This document shows, piece by piece, positions 27,699 to 36,238 of a stretch of 64,000 bases of DNA (position 1 is the first letter of the stretch; each line of letters opens with the position of its first letter). Under the pieces are notes generated by a model, which was not told the origin of the DNA, made no database searches, and saw only the letters and a list, made by a program, of their open reading frames with translations. The position numbers were made by a program, and so were the translations under genes. Source of the DNA: Bacteroidales bacterium (GTDB lineage Bacteria; Bacteroidota; Bacteroidia; Bacteroidales; UBA932); the NCBI GenBank assembly GCA_017959005.1, contig JAGDBO010000001.1, positions 124,001 through 188,000 on the forward strand, given 5' to 3'.

Positions 27699-28249
27699 TG
27701 AGGAAGAATCTCTATAAGGTTTATCTGCTGCTTGGGAGCAACAAACCCTTTGGTAAACTCTCAAGCCGTGAAATTATAGAGGAGGCGGATAAACTTTTAT
27801 TGGAGGCTTTACTTCCTGATTACCTGGAGGTTGGCTCACTTGAAGAGGTTGCAGAAACCTCTGAGATTTTAGAAAATGAACCGGTGGGGGAGTTTGAGTG
27901 CGAATACGACAAGGAGAACAACCCTATCCCCGTAGGAAACTTCTTCAACCAGGTTCTGATGTGTCAAACCAACAAGGAACCTCTGGAGGTTTTGGATGAG
28001 TGTTTGAGAATTGAAAAGATTTTTGGAAGAGAGCGGCCTTATACAGTTAAAGGAGTTGTTTACCACTCCCGCACCCTGGATGTAGACGTTTTGAGGATTT
28101 TTAGGGCGGACAAAAAGGAGGACAAAATCTTGAATAAAGATTTGGGTTGGAGGGAGTTGAGTATAAATGAAGAAAGACTTCAGGTTCCGCACCCAAAAAT
28201 AGGTGAGAGACCTTTTATTAAGCAGTTGACAAAAGATATTAAGATATGA
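27698..28249 (+). CDS. folK: 2-amino-4-hydroxy-6-hydroxymethyldihydropteridine pyrophosphokinase
   Basis: HPPK of folate synthesis, transferring pyrophosphate from ATP to hydroxymethyl-dihydropterin. Seen: YLLLGSN (about 9-15), the NFFNQVLMCQT block, IEKIFGRERP, the metal-binding SRTLDVDVL, and the closing VPHPKIGERPFI. The 183 residues include a short acidic insertion near 63-78 (EFECEYDKENN). The gene overlaps its neighbours at both ends (TAATG with the MIP18 gene, ATGA with glyS), so translation is coupled through the operon. Confidence 0.9.
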   Translation: MRKNLYKVYLLLGSNKPFGKLSSREIIEEADKLLLEALLPDYLEVGSLEEVAETSEILENEPVGEFECEYDKENNPIPVGNFFNQVLMCQTNKEPLEVLDECLRIEKIFGRERPYTVKGVVYHSRTLDVDVLRIFRADKKEDKILNKDLGWRELSINEERLQVPHPKIGERPFIKQLTKDIKI

Positions 28250-29784
28250 CACAGGAAGAATTGTTTAAAAATTTGATTGCCCACACTAAGGAGTATGGTT
28301 TCATATTCCCTTCAAGTGAACTTTATGACGGACTCGGAGCTGTTTATGATTATGGGCAGATGGGAAGCGAACTTAAGGCTAACATTAAGAAATATTGGTG
28401 GGACTCTATGGTTAAACTCAACGAGAACATTGTTGGTATAGACTCCTGCATCTTTATGCACCCAAAGATTTGGAAGGCTTCCGGTCACGTAGATGCATTC
28501 AATGATCCGTTGATTGACAACAAAGATTCCAAAAAGAGATACCGTGCAGATGTTCTCCTTGAGGACTATATTGCAAAGATTGAGGCTAAGATAGAGAAAG
28601 AGGTTGCCAAGGGACAGAAGAGATTTGGAGAGGCCTTTGATGAGGCCCAGTTCCGCGCAACCAACCCTAACGTTTTAAGGGAAAAGGCCAAAGCAGACGA
28701 GGTTAGAGCACGTATGAGTAAAGCTTTAAATGACAACGATCTAGTTGCTCTGCGTCAGCTGATTATAGACTGTGAGATCGTAGACCCAATCTCCGGAACA
28801 AGAAACTGGACAGATGTACGTCAGTTCAACCTTATGTTCTCCACCCAGCTTGGTAACACATCTGATGAGACCGGTACTCTCTACCTCCGTCCGGAGACCG
28901 CACAGGGAATCTTTGTGAACTTCCTCAACGTTCAGAAGAGCGGCAGAATGAAGATTCCGTTTGGTATTGCCCAGATTGGCAAGGCTTTCAGAAACGAGAT
29001 AGTTGCCCGCCAGTTTATCTTCAGAATGAGAGAGTTTGAGCAGATGGAGATGCAGTTCTTTGTACGCCCTGGTGAGGAACTCAAGTGGTTTGAGCACTGG
29101 AAGGAGAAGAGGCTTAAGTGGCACCTTGCAATTGGCTTGGGCAGAGAGAATTACAGATATCATGACCATGAAAAACTGGCTCACTATGCTAACGCTGCAA
29201 CAGATATTGAGTTCAACTTCCCATTCGGATTTAAGGAGCTTGAGGGTATTCACTCAAGAACAGACTTTGATTTGCGCCGTCACCAGGAGTTTAGCGGTAA
29301 GAAGATTCAATACTTTGATCCTGAGCAGAATGCAAGTTACACTCCATATGATATTGAGACATCTATAGGTGTAGACAGAACCGTACTTGCCGTTCTTTCC
29401 GGTGCTTACTGCCAGGAGAAACTTGACAACGGTGAGGAGAGAGTTGTGATGAAGTTCCATCCTGCTCTTGCACCTGTTAAGGTTGCAGTTCTTCCGCTTG
29501 TTAAGAAGGATGAGTTAACTGCTGTGGCTCAGAAGATTATGGATGAACTCAAACTGGATTTCAACTGCCAGTATGAGGAGAAAGATACTCTTGGAAGAAG
29601 ATACCGCCGCCAGGATGCAATAGGTACTCCGTTCTGCGTAACCGTTGACTTTGATTCACTTACAGACGGTAAGGTAACATTAAGAGAGCGTGATACTATG
29701 AGCCAGGAGAGAGTTTCCATTGAGCAGCTCCCATCTATCGTGGAGAAAAAGGTCTCCATGAAGCGCCTTTTAGAGCAGATTTAA
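28246..29784 (+). CDS. glyS: Glycyl-tRNA synthetase, single-chain class II type
   Basis: An alpha2-type GlyRS (512 residues) that charges tRNA-Gly, as in Bacteroidota, archaea and eukaryotes, rather than the alpha2-beta2 type. The N-terminal EYGFIFPSSELYDGLGAVYDYG and FMHPKIWKASGHVDAFND are diagnostic. Class II motif 2 is in FRNEIVARQFIFRMREFEQME and motif 3 in SIGVDRTVLAVLSG. The anticodon-binding domain follows from about residue 400. Translationally coupled to folK; last gene of the suf-folK-glyS operon. Confidence 0.96.
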   Translation: MTQEELFKNLIAHTKEYGFIFPSSELYDGLGAVYDYGQMGSELKANIKKYWWDSMVKLNENIVGIDSCIFMHPKIWKASGHVDAFNDPLIDNKDSKKRYRADVLLEDYIAKIEAKIEKEVAKGQKRFGEAFDEAQFRATNPNVLREKAKADEVRARMSKALNDNDLVALRQLIIDCEIVDPISGTRNWTDVRQFNLMFSTQLGNTSDETGTLYLRPETAQGIFVNFLNVQKSGRMKIPFGIAQIGKAFRNEIVARQFIFRMREFEQMEMQFFVRPGEELKWFEHWKEKRLKWHLAIGLGRENYRYHDHEKLAHYANAATDIEFNFPFGFKELEGIHSRTDFDLRRHQEFSGKKIQYFDPEQNASYTPYDIETSIGVDRTVLAVLSGAYCQEKLDNGEERVVMKFHPALAPVKVAVLPLVKKDELTAVAQKIMDELKLDFNCQYEEKDTLGRRYRRQDAIGTPFCVTVDFDSLTDGKVTLRERDTMSQERVSIEQLPSIVEKKVSMKRLLEQI

Positions 29785-29825
29785 AGGTTATTTTTAAAAA
29801 GTTTTGGTATTTCAAAAATAACTTA

Positions 29826-29833
29826 TACATTTG
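29826..29833 (+). promoter_or_regulatory. -7 promoter box of tRNA-Pro
   Basis: TACATTTG, consensus TAnnTTTG, 17 nt upstream of the mature tRNA 5' end. Confidence 0.65.
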
Positions 29834-29850
29834 CAGCCCCAAAAGGGATT

Positions 29851-29928
29851 CGGGGTGTGGCGCAGTTGGCTTAGCGCACCTGCTTTGGGAGCAGGGGGTC
29901 CTCCGTTCGAGTCGGAGTACCCCGACCA
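29851..29928 (+). tRNA. tRNA-Pro(TGG)
   Basis: Folds as a full cloverleaf. The acceptor stem CGGGGTG pairs with TACCCCG (one G-U). The anticodon stem CCTGC/GCAGG encloses loop TTTGGGA with anticodon TGG at 29886-29888. The T arm contains GTTCGAGTC. The 3' CCA is encoded (29926-29928). Confidence 0.97.
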
Positions 29929-29958
29929 CAAAAGATCGTTTTCATACTATGTTTTTTT

Positions 29959-29992
29959 GAGCTATTGCGGGTTCCCGCAGTAGCTCTTTTTT
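29959..29992 (+). terminator. Terminator behind tRNA-Pro
   Basis: A long hairpin: GAGCTATTGCGGG (29959-29971) pairs with CCCGCAGTAGCTC (29974-29986), with one T-G pair, followed by seven Ts. Confidence 0.88.
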
Positions 29993-29994
29993 TC

Positions 29995-30002
29995 TATATT
30001 TG
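29995..30002 (+). promoter_or_regulatory. -7 promoter box of the TPR regulator operon
   Basis: TATATTTG, full consensus, right after the terminator T run and 61 nt before the start codon at 30064. Confidence 0.65.
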
Positions 30003-30063
30003 TTCCTACAATATGGGAGGACAAAACACCTCTTTCATATAACTAACTTAAACTTAGTAATTT

Positions 30064-31809
30064 ATGAAAACCGGCCCTCAAAATCTGAAAAATCATAATT
30101 TCCTGATATATACACTTTTATTTTTTCTGCTTTTTTCTTTGTCCGCCTGCACAAGCAGACATATGGATCAGGAGACTAGGGAGATCTTAAATAGCTGGAA
30201 AATAGCTGATTCTAAGCAAACAGAGAGGTGTGCGGCCATTTACCGTACCGGTTTGGAGGAAAGGTTTTGGACAGATTCCTCTGCAGAGAAATCCGAGTCT
30301 AAAAAGGAGTTTTTGGGAAGGCTTGCCGCACTCAGAGATTACGCCAAGAGAAGGGAGAATCCTAGGGTTGAAGCAAGAAACGCCCTCTATGAGGCTTACG
30401 GAAAAATGCTCTATAACTTTGATAATAAGGAGTATATAAACAACCTGTTGGATGCGGCCGGAAAGAAGGCTGCGGAACTTAATGACCAACAGCTTCTCTC
30501 TGAGGTGTTTAAACTGAAGGCAGATGTTAGTGAGGATGAGAACACTGCCCTCTATTATAACGCTCTTGCTCTGGATTTTCTTTCAGAGTTTGGAACAGAA
30601 GATATCTTCTTCTCACAGGAAGAACTCAGCAATGTAAGTAGAAAGTTCTATAACATAGGGGATTATAACAACGCAATTAAATACGGAGACCTCTTTGTTA
30701 ACAAATGGTACAAGTCAGACAGCAGAGACTCTCTTATTCTGATTCTGCAAAAGGATATCCTGGGTGCATCTTACAGAGAACTAAATCAATATGACAGCTG
30801 TGCCCAATGCTATCAGTTTATAGCAGAGAATGCAGAGCAGTTCCTTAAAAACCGTGAGCCTGAATTCAGAATTCCTATGTGGCAGGCTCTCTCCAAAGGT
30901 AGGATAGGGGCTATTCAAGCAAAGTGGAAGATGTGGGACGAGGCCTTAAGCAACCTTCAGGAGTACAAAGATGTTTCACTCCACTTTAAAGACACCGCTA
31001 ATATCATAACAGCCCTTACAGATCTTGGTGACTATTATATTCAAAAAGAGGATGTTAAATGCACACTCTCTAACCTCCGTCTGGCAAGGGTTTATGCTAC
31101 CGCAAGTTATCCGGCACTTCAGAAGAATCTTCTGAAGAGACTTTCAGAGGCGTATGAACTGGCGGAGCAGGAGGATAGTGCAAGGGTTAACAATGAAAAG
31201 TATCAGCAGATAGATGAGCAGCTGGTTGCAGATGGTGAAAAGTTGGAGCATGCCAGAATAAAGACGGAGTTGGATAACCAACAGATTCAAAACATCTTAA
31301 ATACCGTCCGCCATCAGAAGAGCTCAAAGAAAAGCAACACCAAGAATGTAATATGGAGCGTTGTTCTTATTGCAATCATTATCTATATCCTCTATAGATT
31401 CCTAATAATGAGGCGTGTCTCAAAGAACCACGTTACTGAGTTTAAGAGCGCCGTTAAGGAGAAGAGTGAACTTATAGAGAAGATGTATGACTCTATAGAC
31501 GTTAAAAAGGAGAACAAAGCAGTCTCTATTGCAGACCACAATATTGCAACAGAAAAACAGTGGGTCAAGTTCAGAACCACCTTTACCAAGGCCTATCCAA
31601 ATTTCTTCCCAAATCTGGAGAGAGCCCTTGGCAGAACGCCAACCATTGCATACCAGAAACTGGCAGCGCTTCTCTACCTCAACCTCAATAATCAGGAGAT
31701 TGCTAAAGCCTTGGGTATCAGCAAGGAGAGCGTTGGTCGCAGCAAGCGCCGCCTTCGCGCCTCCCTCAACTTAGATCAAGACCTGCAAGGTTTTATTTCA
31801 ACACTGTAA
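30064..31809 (+). CDS. Membrane-anchored TPR protein with cytoplasmic HTH domain
   Basis: A 581-residue protein. It has a hydrophobic N-terminus ending in a lipobox (LSAC, Cys29), then about 380 residues of helical repeats (TPR-like; for example YNIGDYNNAIKYGDLFVN), a coiled-coil stretch, and one membrane helix at about 428-449 (VVLIAIIIYILYRFLI). A C-terminal helix-turn-helix at about 535-575 (NQEIAKALGISKESVGRSKRRLR) resembles LuxR/sigma-70 region 4. This layout places TPRs in the periplasm and the DNA-binding end in the cytoplasm, a one-component transmembrane regulator common in Bacteroidales. The signal is unknown. xpt follows 3 bp later. Confidence 0.75.
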   Translation: MKTGPQNLKNHNFLIYTLLFFLLFSLSACTSRHMDQETREILNSWKIADSKQTERCAAIYRTGLEERFWTDSSAEKSESKKEFLGRLAALRDYAKRRENPRVEARNALYEAYGKMLYNFDNKEYINNLLDAAGKKAAELNDQQLLSEVFKLKADVSEDENTALYYNALALDFLSEFGTEDIFFSQEELSNVSRKFYNIGDYNNAIKYGDLFVNKWYKSDSRDSLILILQKDILGASYRELNQYDSCAQCYQFIAENAEQFLKNREPEFRIPMWQALSKGRIGAIQAKWKMWDEALSNLQEYKDVSLHFKDTANIITALTDLGDYYIQKEDVKCTLSNLRLARVYATASYPALQKNLLKRLSEAYELAEQEDSARVNNEKYQQIDEQLVADGEKLEHARIKTELDNQQIQNILNTVRHQKSSKKSNTKNVIWSVVLIAIIIYILYRFLIMRRVSKNHVTEFKSAVKEKSELIEKMYDSIDVKKENKAVSIADHNIATEKQWVKFRTTFTKAYPNFFPNLERALGRTPTIAYQKLAALLYLNLNNQEIAKALGISKESVGRSKRRLRASLNLDQDLQGFISTL

Positions 31810-31812
31810 ATT

Positions 31813-32394
31813 ATGAAGGAACTTAATGACAGGATAATGAAAGATGGCCGTAGCCTCGGCAACGGCATCATAAAAATGGACCGTTTTTTAAATCATCAGA
31901 TAGATCCAAAGCTTATGATGATGGCGGCGCAGGAACTTGTGAACCGTTTTGCAGAGAACAAAAGAATCAACAAGATTCTTACGGTTGAGGCTTCCGGTAT
32001 TGCTCCCGCCATTCTAATAGGATATCTGATGAAACTGCCGGTTGTCTTTTGCAAAAAGGCCCATCCGTCAACAATGAGTGACTTCTACAGTGCTAAGGTT
32101 CACTCGTTTACAAAGCAGAATGAGACTCATATAATTGTTGCTAAAGATTATCTCACCCCAAAAGATCACGTGCTCTTTATTGATGATGTGTTAGCATTTG
32201 GATGTTCGGGTACGGGGATTGTAGATTTATGTAATCAGGCGGGGGCAACCATTGAGGGAATGGGCTTCCTTGTTGAGAAATCTTTTGAAGGTGGCCGTCA
32301 TGCTCTTGAGCAAAAGGGTGTTACCCGCATTGAATCATTGGCAATAATTGAGTCTTTGGATAATAATAAAATAAAGATAAAAGCTACCAGTTAA
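31813..32394 (+). CDS. xpt: Xanthine phosphoribosyltransferase
   Basis: A salvage enzyme joining xanthine and PRPP to give XMP. Its 193 residues match the family length. The PRPP-binding loop is VLFIDDVLAFGCSG (about 114-127), and TVEASGIAPAILIGYLMKLPVVFCKK is the upstream conserved block seen in Xpt rather than Apt. It begins 3 bp after the TPR regulator and is followed 13 bp later by a GH3 gene, so all three likely share a transcript. I see no purine riboswitch. Confidence 0.92.
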   Translation: MKELNDRIMKDGRSLGNGIIKMDRFLNHQIDPKLMMMAAQELVNRFAENKRINKILTVEASGIAPAILIGYLMKLPVVFCKKAHPSTMSDFYSAKVHSFTKQNETHIIVAKDYLTPKDHVLFIDDVLAFGCSGTGIVDLCNQAGATIEGMGFLVEKSFEGGRHALEQKGVTRIESLAIIESLDNNKIKIKATS

Positions 32395-32407
32395 AAATTC
32401 AGAGATT

Positions 32408-33568
32408 ATGAACCGCTTATCTTTAAAAAATCTTTTCATCATTCTGGTGTGCCTCATTTTAACGGCATCCTGTTCCAAGCATAATCCATCAAAACACAAA
32501 GATGATATTGAGAAGCAGATTTCCTCAATGACCCTGAGGGAGAAAGTTGGACAGATGTTTTTTGTCCGCCCTGAGTCTCTGGCACCTTCCATTGTGTGGA
32601 CAAAGTACACAGACTTAGTGGATTACTCGCTTCAAGAGGTGACTTCTGAGATGAAGAGTGTCAACAAAAATTATCCTGTTGGCGGGGTGATTCTCTTTGC
32701 TCACAATATTAAAGATGAGACACAGCTCTCCCAATTCATAAAGCAGATAAGAGCTCTTAACGGACGTCCCGTTTTATGTTTGGATGAAGAGGGTGGACGT
32801 GTAGCCCGCATTGCCAACAATGGTAATTTCAACGTTGAAAAATTTGAATCTATGGCAGCCATAGGTGCAACAGGAAATCCTGCCAACGCTCTCTACTGCG
32901 GCAAGACCATTGGCACATATCTGAAAAAGTATGGCATTGACATTGACTTTGCTCCCGTTGCGGATGTGAATACAAACCCAGACAATATTGTAATTGGAAA
33001 CCGCGCGTTCAGTGATGATCCTGCCATTGCCGTCCCTATGGTTACCAACTACTTACAGGGATTGAGCGAGGCCGGTATTGTTGGATGTGTAAAGCACTTC
33101 CCTGGCCACGGAGATGTAAGTGCAGATACTCATTACGGTTATGCACAGAGTATGAAGAGTTGGAGTGAGATGCTCACCTGTGAGATGGTTACTTTTAAGG
33201 CGGGTATATCCTGGGGTTGCCGTCTGATTATGACAGCTCACATTGCTGCTCCTAATGTTACAGGCTCTGATATTCCCTCCACAATGTCCAGCATCATACT
33301 GCAGGATAAACTGCGCAACGAACTAGGTTACAAGAATTTAATTGTGACGGACGCTATGGATATGGGAGCAATTATGAACCAGTATACCAATGAAGAGGCT
33401 GCGGTTGGAAGTATCAAGGCCGGAGTGGATGCAGTACTCTGTCCAAAGGATTTTATGAAAGCTTTTGATGCAGTTGTTTCTGCGGTTGAAAGAGGAGAAA
33501 TAAGTGAAGAGCGTATTAACCAGAGCGTTCGCCGCATACTTGAACTGAAAAAGTCCATCCAACATTGA
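32408..33568 (+). CDS. Family 3 glycoside hydrolase, NagZ-type N-acetylhexosaminidase
   Basis: A 386-residue lipoprotein (signal ending LTASC, Cys22). The NagZ signature KHFPGHGDVSADTH lies at about residues 228-241; its Asp-His dyad is the acid/base in GH3 beta-N-acetylglucosaminidases. The nucleophile Asp is in VTDAMDMGA near 313. DEEGGRVAR at about 126 is also conserved. Family members remove GlcNAc from peptidoglycan fragments. Unlike cytosolic NagZ, this one would be envelope-bound, so it may work on muropeptides or glycans in the periplasm. Confidence 0.88.
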   Translation: MNRLSLKNLFIILVCLILTASCSKHNPSKHKDDIEKQISSMTLREKVGQMFFVRPESLAPSIVWTKYTDLVDYSLQEVTSEMKSVNKNYPVGGVILFAHNIKDETQLSQFIKQIRALNGRPVLCLDEEGGRVARIANNGNFNVEKFESMAAIGATGNPANALYCGKTIGTYLKKYGIDIDFAPVADVNTNPDNIVIGNRAFSDDPAIAVPMVTNYLQGLSEAGIVGCVKHFPGHGDVSADTHYGYAQSMKSWSEMLTCEMVTFKAGISWGCRLIMTAHIAAPNVTGSDIPSTMSSIILQDKLRNELGYKNLIVTDAMDMGAIMNQYTNEEAAVGSIKAGVDAVLCPKDFMKAFDAVVSAVERGEISEERINQSVRRILELKKSIQH

Positions 33569-33600
33569 GGCTCCAAACCTTTGATTATTCAAACTTTTAT

Positions 33601-33608
33601 TATATTTG
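33601..33608 (+). promoter_or_regulatory. -7 promoter box of tRNA-Ser
   Basis: TATATTTG, full consensus, 29 nt upstream of the mature tRNA. Confidence 0.65.
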
Positions 33609-33637
33609 CATCCCCGATTGAGCCAAGCTCATCTGAT

Positions 33638-33725
33638 GGTGAGGTGGGAGAGTGGCTGAATCCAGCAGTTTGCTAAACTGCCGAACCGGTTTTCGGTTCC
33701 GCGAGTTCGAATCTCGCCCTCACCG
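33638..33725 (+). tRNA. tRNA-Ser(GCT)
   Basis: A class II tRNA with a long variable arm (CCGAACCGGTTTTCGGTTCC region). Acceptor stem GGTGAGG pairs with CCTCACC. Anticodon stem GCAGT/ACTGC encloses loop TTGCTAA with anticodon GCT at 33672-33674. The T loop is GTTCGAATC. The 3' CCA is not encoded, unlike in tRNA-Pro. Confidence 0.96.
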
Positions 33726-33726
33726 C

Positions 33727-33760
33727 AAAAAGAGAGTTGTCTGCGTGACAACTCTTTTTT
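33727..33760 (+). terminator. Terminator behind tRNA-Ser
   Basis: A perfect 13-bp stem AAAAAGAGTTGTC/GACAACTCTTTTT with a TGCGT loop, continuing into more Ts. Confidence 0.9.
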
Positions 33761-33761
33761 T

Positions 33762-33769
33762 TGTATCTT
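33762..33769 (+). promoter_or_regulatory. -7 promoter box of the acyl-CoA ligase
   Basis: TATCTTTG directly after the terminator T run and 17 nt before the start codon at 33787. It confirms that the longer open frame reaching back into the tRNA is not translated. Confidence 0.65.
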
Positions 33770-33786
33770 TGTCTCAAACCGAACCT

Positions 33787-35406
33787 ATGAAAGATTACCT
33801 GCAGACGCTTGAAGGTACTGTCCGCAATAATTGGAACCTGGCGGCAGTAGCTGATTACGGCGGAGAATCCTTCACTTATGGAGAGCTTGCCACAAACATT
33901 GAGTCCATTTGGCTTTTCTTTGAGAAGGTAGGCATTAAAAAAGGAGATAAGATTGCGATATGCGCCAGAAATTCAGCGCGTTGGGCTATATCCTTTTGGG
34001 CCGTAAACACATACGAGGCTGTCGTAGTTCCGCTTCTTGCGGAATTCCATCCGGACAGCATAACTAATCTGGTTAATCACTCTGAAAGCGTTTTGCTTTT
34101 TACGGACAGTGATATTTGGAGTAAGTTGGATCCCCACTCAATGAATAGGCTCAAAGCAGCAATAAACGTTGGGGATCTTTCCGTTTTGTGGTCAGGGGAG
34201 GAGGCTGTTGCTCAAGCTTGGGAAGAGAAAGGAAAGTTTTTGAGGGAAAAATATCCGGATGGGTTCAAGCCGGAAAATGTAAACTACCCTTCTGACAATT
34301 TCTCAGAACCTGCAATAATTAACTATACATCAGGTACATCCGGAGACCCTAAGGGCGTAATGCTGACTTACGGGGCAATGAGTGATATTGACGAGTTTTC
34401 CAATGAGCACTTCCCGAATACTCCGGGCCAGACAATGGTATCTATGCTACCTCTGGCACACATGTATGGCCTTGCCATTGAGTTTTTGCATCCTAATGTG
34501 GATGGCGTAACCGTTTATTTCCTTGGCAAGACTCCATCTCCTACAACTCTTCTTGCCGCCATGAAGGAGGTTAAGCCTTATATGGTTATTACGGTTCCTC
34601 TGGTGATGGAGAAGGTCTATTCAGGTTCTATAAAGCCGGCGCTTGACAAGGTTAAGTTCCTATTGGCTATTCCTATAGTTAAAAATCTGATTTACAGAAA
34701 GGTATGCAATAAACTCATGGAAGCGTTCGGCGGAAATGTAGGCTGCTTCATTATGGGTGGAGCTCCTCTTAAACCGGAAGTGGAAAAGTGCCTGAAGAAA
34801 ATCCGCCTTCCATTTACCGTTGGTTACGGAATGACAGAGGCTTGTCCGCTGCTTGCATACGTGTGGTGGACTAAGTTTGTTCCGGGATCCTGCGGTGTAC
34901 CGGTTCACGAGCTTAGAATAGATTCAGATGATCCTCAGCATATTCCGGGAGAGATTCAAGCCAGAGGAGCCAATCTTACAATTGGCTACTATAAGAATCC
35001 TGAGGCCAATGCCCTGGCCTTTACTGATGACGGATGGTTCCGTACCGGAGATCTGGGAATCATAGATAAAAACAACAATGTTTTCATTCGCGGACGCATT
35101 AAGTCTATGATTCTTACCGCTTCCGGACAGAACATCTATCCGGAAGAGATAGAAGCCGTTCTCTCCTGCAATCCGTTTGTTGCAGAAAGCGTGGTTGTTG
35201 AAAGGGGTGGCAAACTGATAGCTCTGGTTTACCCTGAAATTCCGGAAGATACAGATCCTAAGGTTATTGAAAACCTTCCTAAGGATATTGCAGACCTTGC
35301 AAACGAGTCTCTGCCTAAATATAGTCAGATAGCAAAGGTGGAGATAGTGGACACTCCGTTTGAGAAGACTCCAAAGATGAGTATCAAGAGATACCTGTAC
35401 AAGTAG
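33787..35406 (+). CDS. Long-chain fatty acid--CoA ligase (AMP-binding)
   Basis: An ANL-superfamily adenylating enzyme of 539 residues, likely forming fatty acyl-CoA. Motifs: the P-loop-like YTSGTSGDPKG (about 180-190), GYGMTEACPLL (A5), TGDLG (A7), the hinge GRIKSMILTASGQNIYPEEIE (A8), and the catalytic lysine near the end in KTPKMSIKRYLYK. It lacks the long insertions of eukaryotic ACSLs. It stands alone between tRNA-Ser and a convergent esterase gene, whose stop lies 3 bp away. Chain-length specificity cannot be read from sequence. Confidence 0.88.
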   Translation: MKDYLQTLEGTVRNNWNLAAVADYGGESFTYGELATNIESIWLFFEKVGIKKGDKIAICARNSARWAISFWAVNTYEAVVVPLLAEFHPDSITNLVNHSESVLLFTDSDIWSKLDPHSMNRLKAAINVGDLSVLWSGEEAVAQAWEEKGKFLREKYPDGFKPENVNYPSDNFSEPAIINYTSGTSGDPKGVMLTYGAMSDIDEFSNEHFPNTPGQTMVSMLPLAHMYGLAIEFLHPNVDGVTVYFLGKTPSPTTLLAAMKEVKPYMVITVPLVMEKVYSGSIKPALDKVKFLLAIPIVKNLIYRKVCNKLMEAFGGNVGCFIMGGAPLKPEVEKCLKKIRLPFTVGYGMTEACPLLAYVWWTKFVPGSCGVPVHELRIDSDDPQHIPGEIQARGANLTIGYYKNPEANALAFTDDGWFRTGDLGIIDKNNNVFIRGRIKSMILTASGQNIYPEEIEAVLSCNPFVAESVVVERGGKLIALVYPEIPEDTDPKVIENLPKDIADLANESLPKYSQIAKVEIVDTPFEKTPKMSIKRYLYK

Positions 35407-35408
35407 AA

Positions 35409-36227
35409 CTACCTTATAGTCTTGATGTTAGCCTTTTTACTCCAACCCGTATAGGCGGTGTTCTGATCCTCTTTTGAGATATTTATCTCTGTGTTGACAG
35501 GGCGTTCGGCATCTTTGGTGGAGTGCATAAACAACCATTCATACACCTTTTCCATGTAGAAGTATCTTGCAAGATATGAGTGAGATGCACCAATTATCCA
35601 TTCATAACGCAAGCGGGAGTTAAGATGCTTTTCTTCCAGTTCCTTTACTACAACCTGAGAGGCTTTTACGCTAACACGCTTATCTGCAGTGCCGTGGATT
35701 ATCCACAGCGGAACCTCTCCCATACCTGTTATATCCTTCTTTGTAGTTCCGCCGCAAAGTGCAATGGCTGCAGCCACCCTGTCCGGACAATCTGCTACAA
35801 AATCAAGTGTTCCATATCCGCCTAAACTCATTCCCAGAACATAGACTCTGGTGGTATCATAAGGAGACTCTTCTTTCAAGTAATCCAGTATTGCGCAGAG
35901 TTTCTTGGGGTTCCACGTCTCTCCGGGGTTCTGAGGTGCCAGTACAATGGCCGGTATTTTTCTTCCTCTCTCCAACGCATCTATTGTTCCATAACGGCGA
36001 ACTTTCTCCAGGTCTTTTCCGCAAAGACTTCTTCCGTGAAGGAAGACCACCAGCGGAAACTCTTTTGCTGTAGTATCCTGTTTATCATAGCCATCCGGAG
36101 TATAAAGCCAAAAGTTGTAACTTCCTGCAACTTTATTTTTCATTGCTCTGAGCAGCGGCTCCGTTTGTGCTCCGGCAATACAAGGGAACGCACAGATTAT
36201 AAACAACAGCAATATCTTTCCTTTCAT
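35409..36227 (-). CDS. Exported alpha/beta-hydrolase (esterase/peptidase-like)
   Basis: A 272-residue protein with a signal peptide (cleavage after CIAGAQ, about residue 21) and a full alpha/beta-hydrolase triad: Ser134 in GMSLGGYG, Asp181 in HGTADKRV, and His215 in GASHSY. FLHGRSLCG forms the oxyanion-hole region. It resembles the phospholipase/carboxylesterase and prolyl-oligopeptidase-like S9 groups found in Bacteroidota, sometimes acting on acylated glycans. The end (about 240-272) is polar and variable. Third gene of a minus operon, 11 bp behind the PQQ-propeller gene. Confidence 0.8.
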   Translation of the reverse strand: MKGKILLLFIICAFPCIAGAQTEPLLRAMKNKVAGSYNFWLYTPDGYDKQDTTAKEFPLVVFLHGRSLCGKDLEKVRRYGTIDALERGRKIPAIVLAPQNPGETWNPKKLCAILDYLKEESPYDTTRVYVLGMSLGGYGTLDFVADCPDRVAAAIALCGGTTKKDITGMGEVPLWIIHGTADKRVSVKASQVVVKELEEKHLNSRLRYEWIIGASHSYLARYFYMEKVYEWLFMHSTKDAERPVNTEINISKEDQNTAYTGWSKKANIKTIR

Positions 36228-36238
36228 TCTCTTCTCTC

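Noticed and set aside
29851-33725. CCA encoded in tRNA-Pro but not in tRNA-Ser as a sign of transfer
   Set aside because: Mixed CCA encoding within one genome is ordinary.
33652-33786. N-terminal extension of the acyl-CoA ligase frame
   Set aside because: It reads through tRNA-Ser, its terminator and the -7 box; translation clearly starts at 33787.
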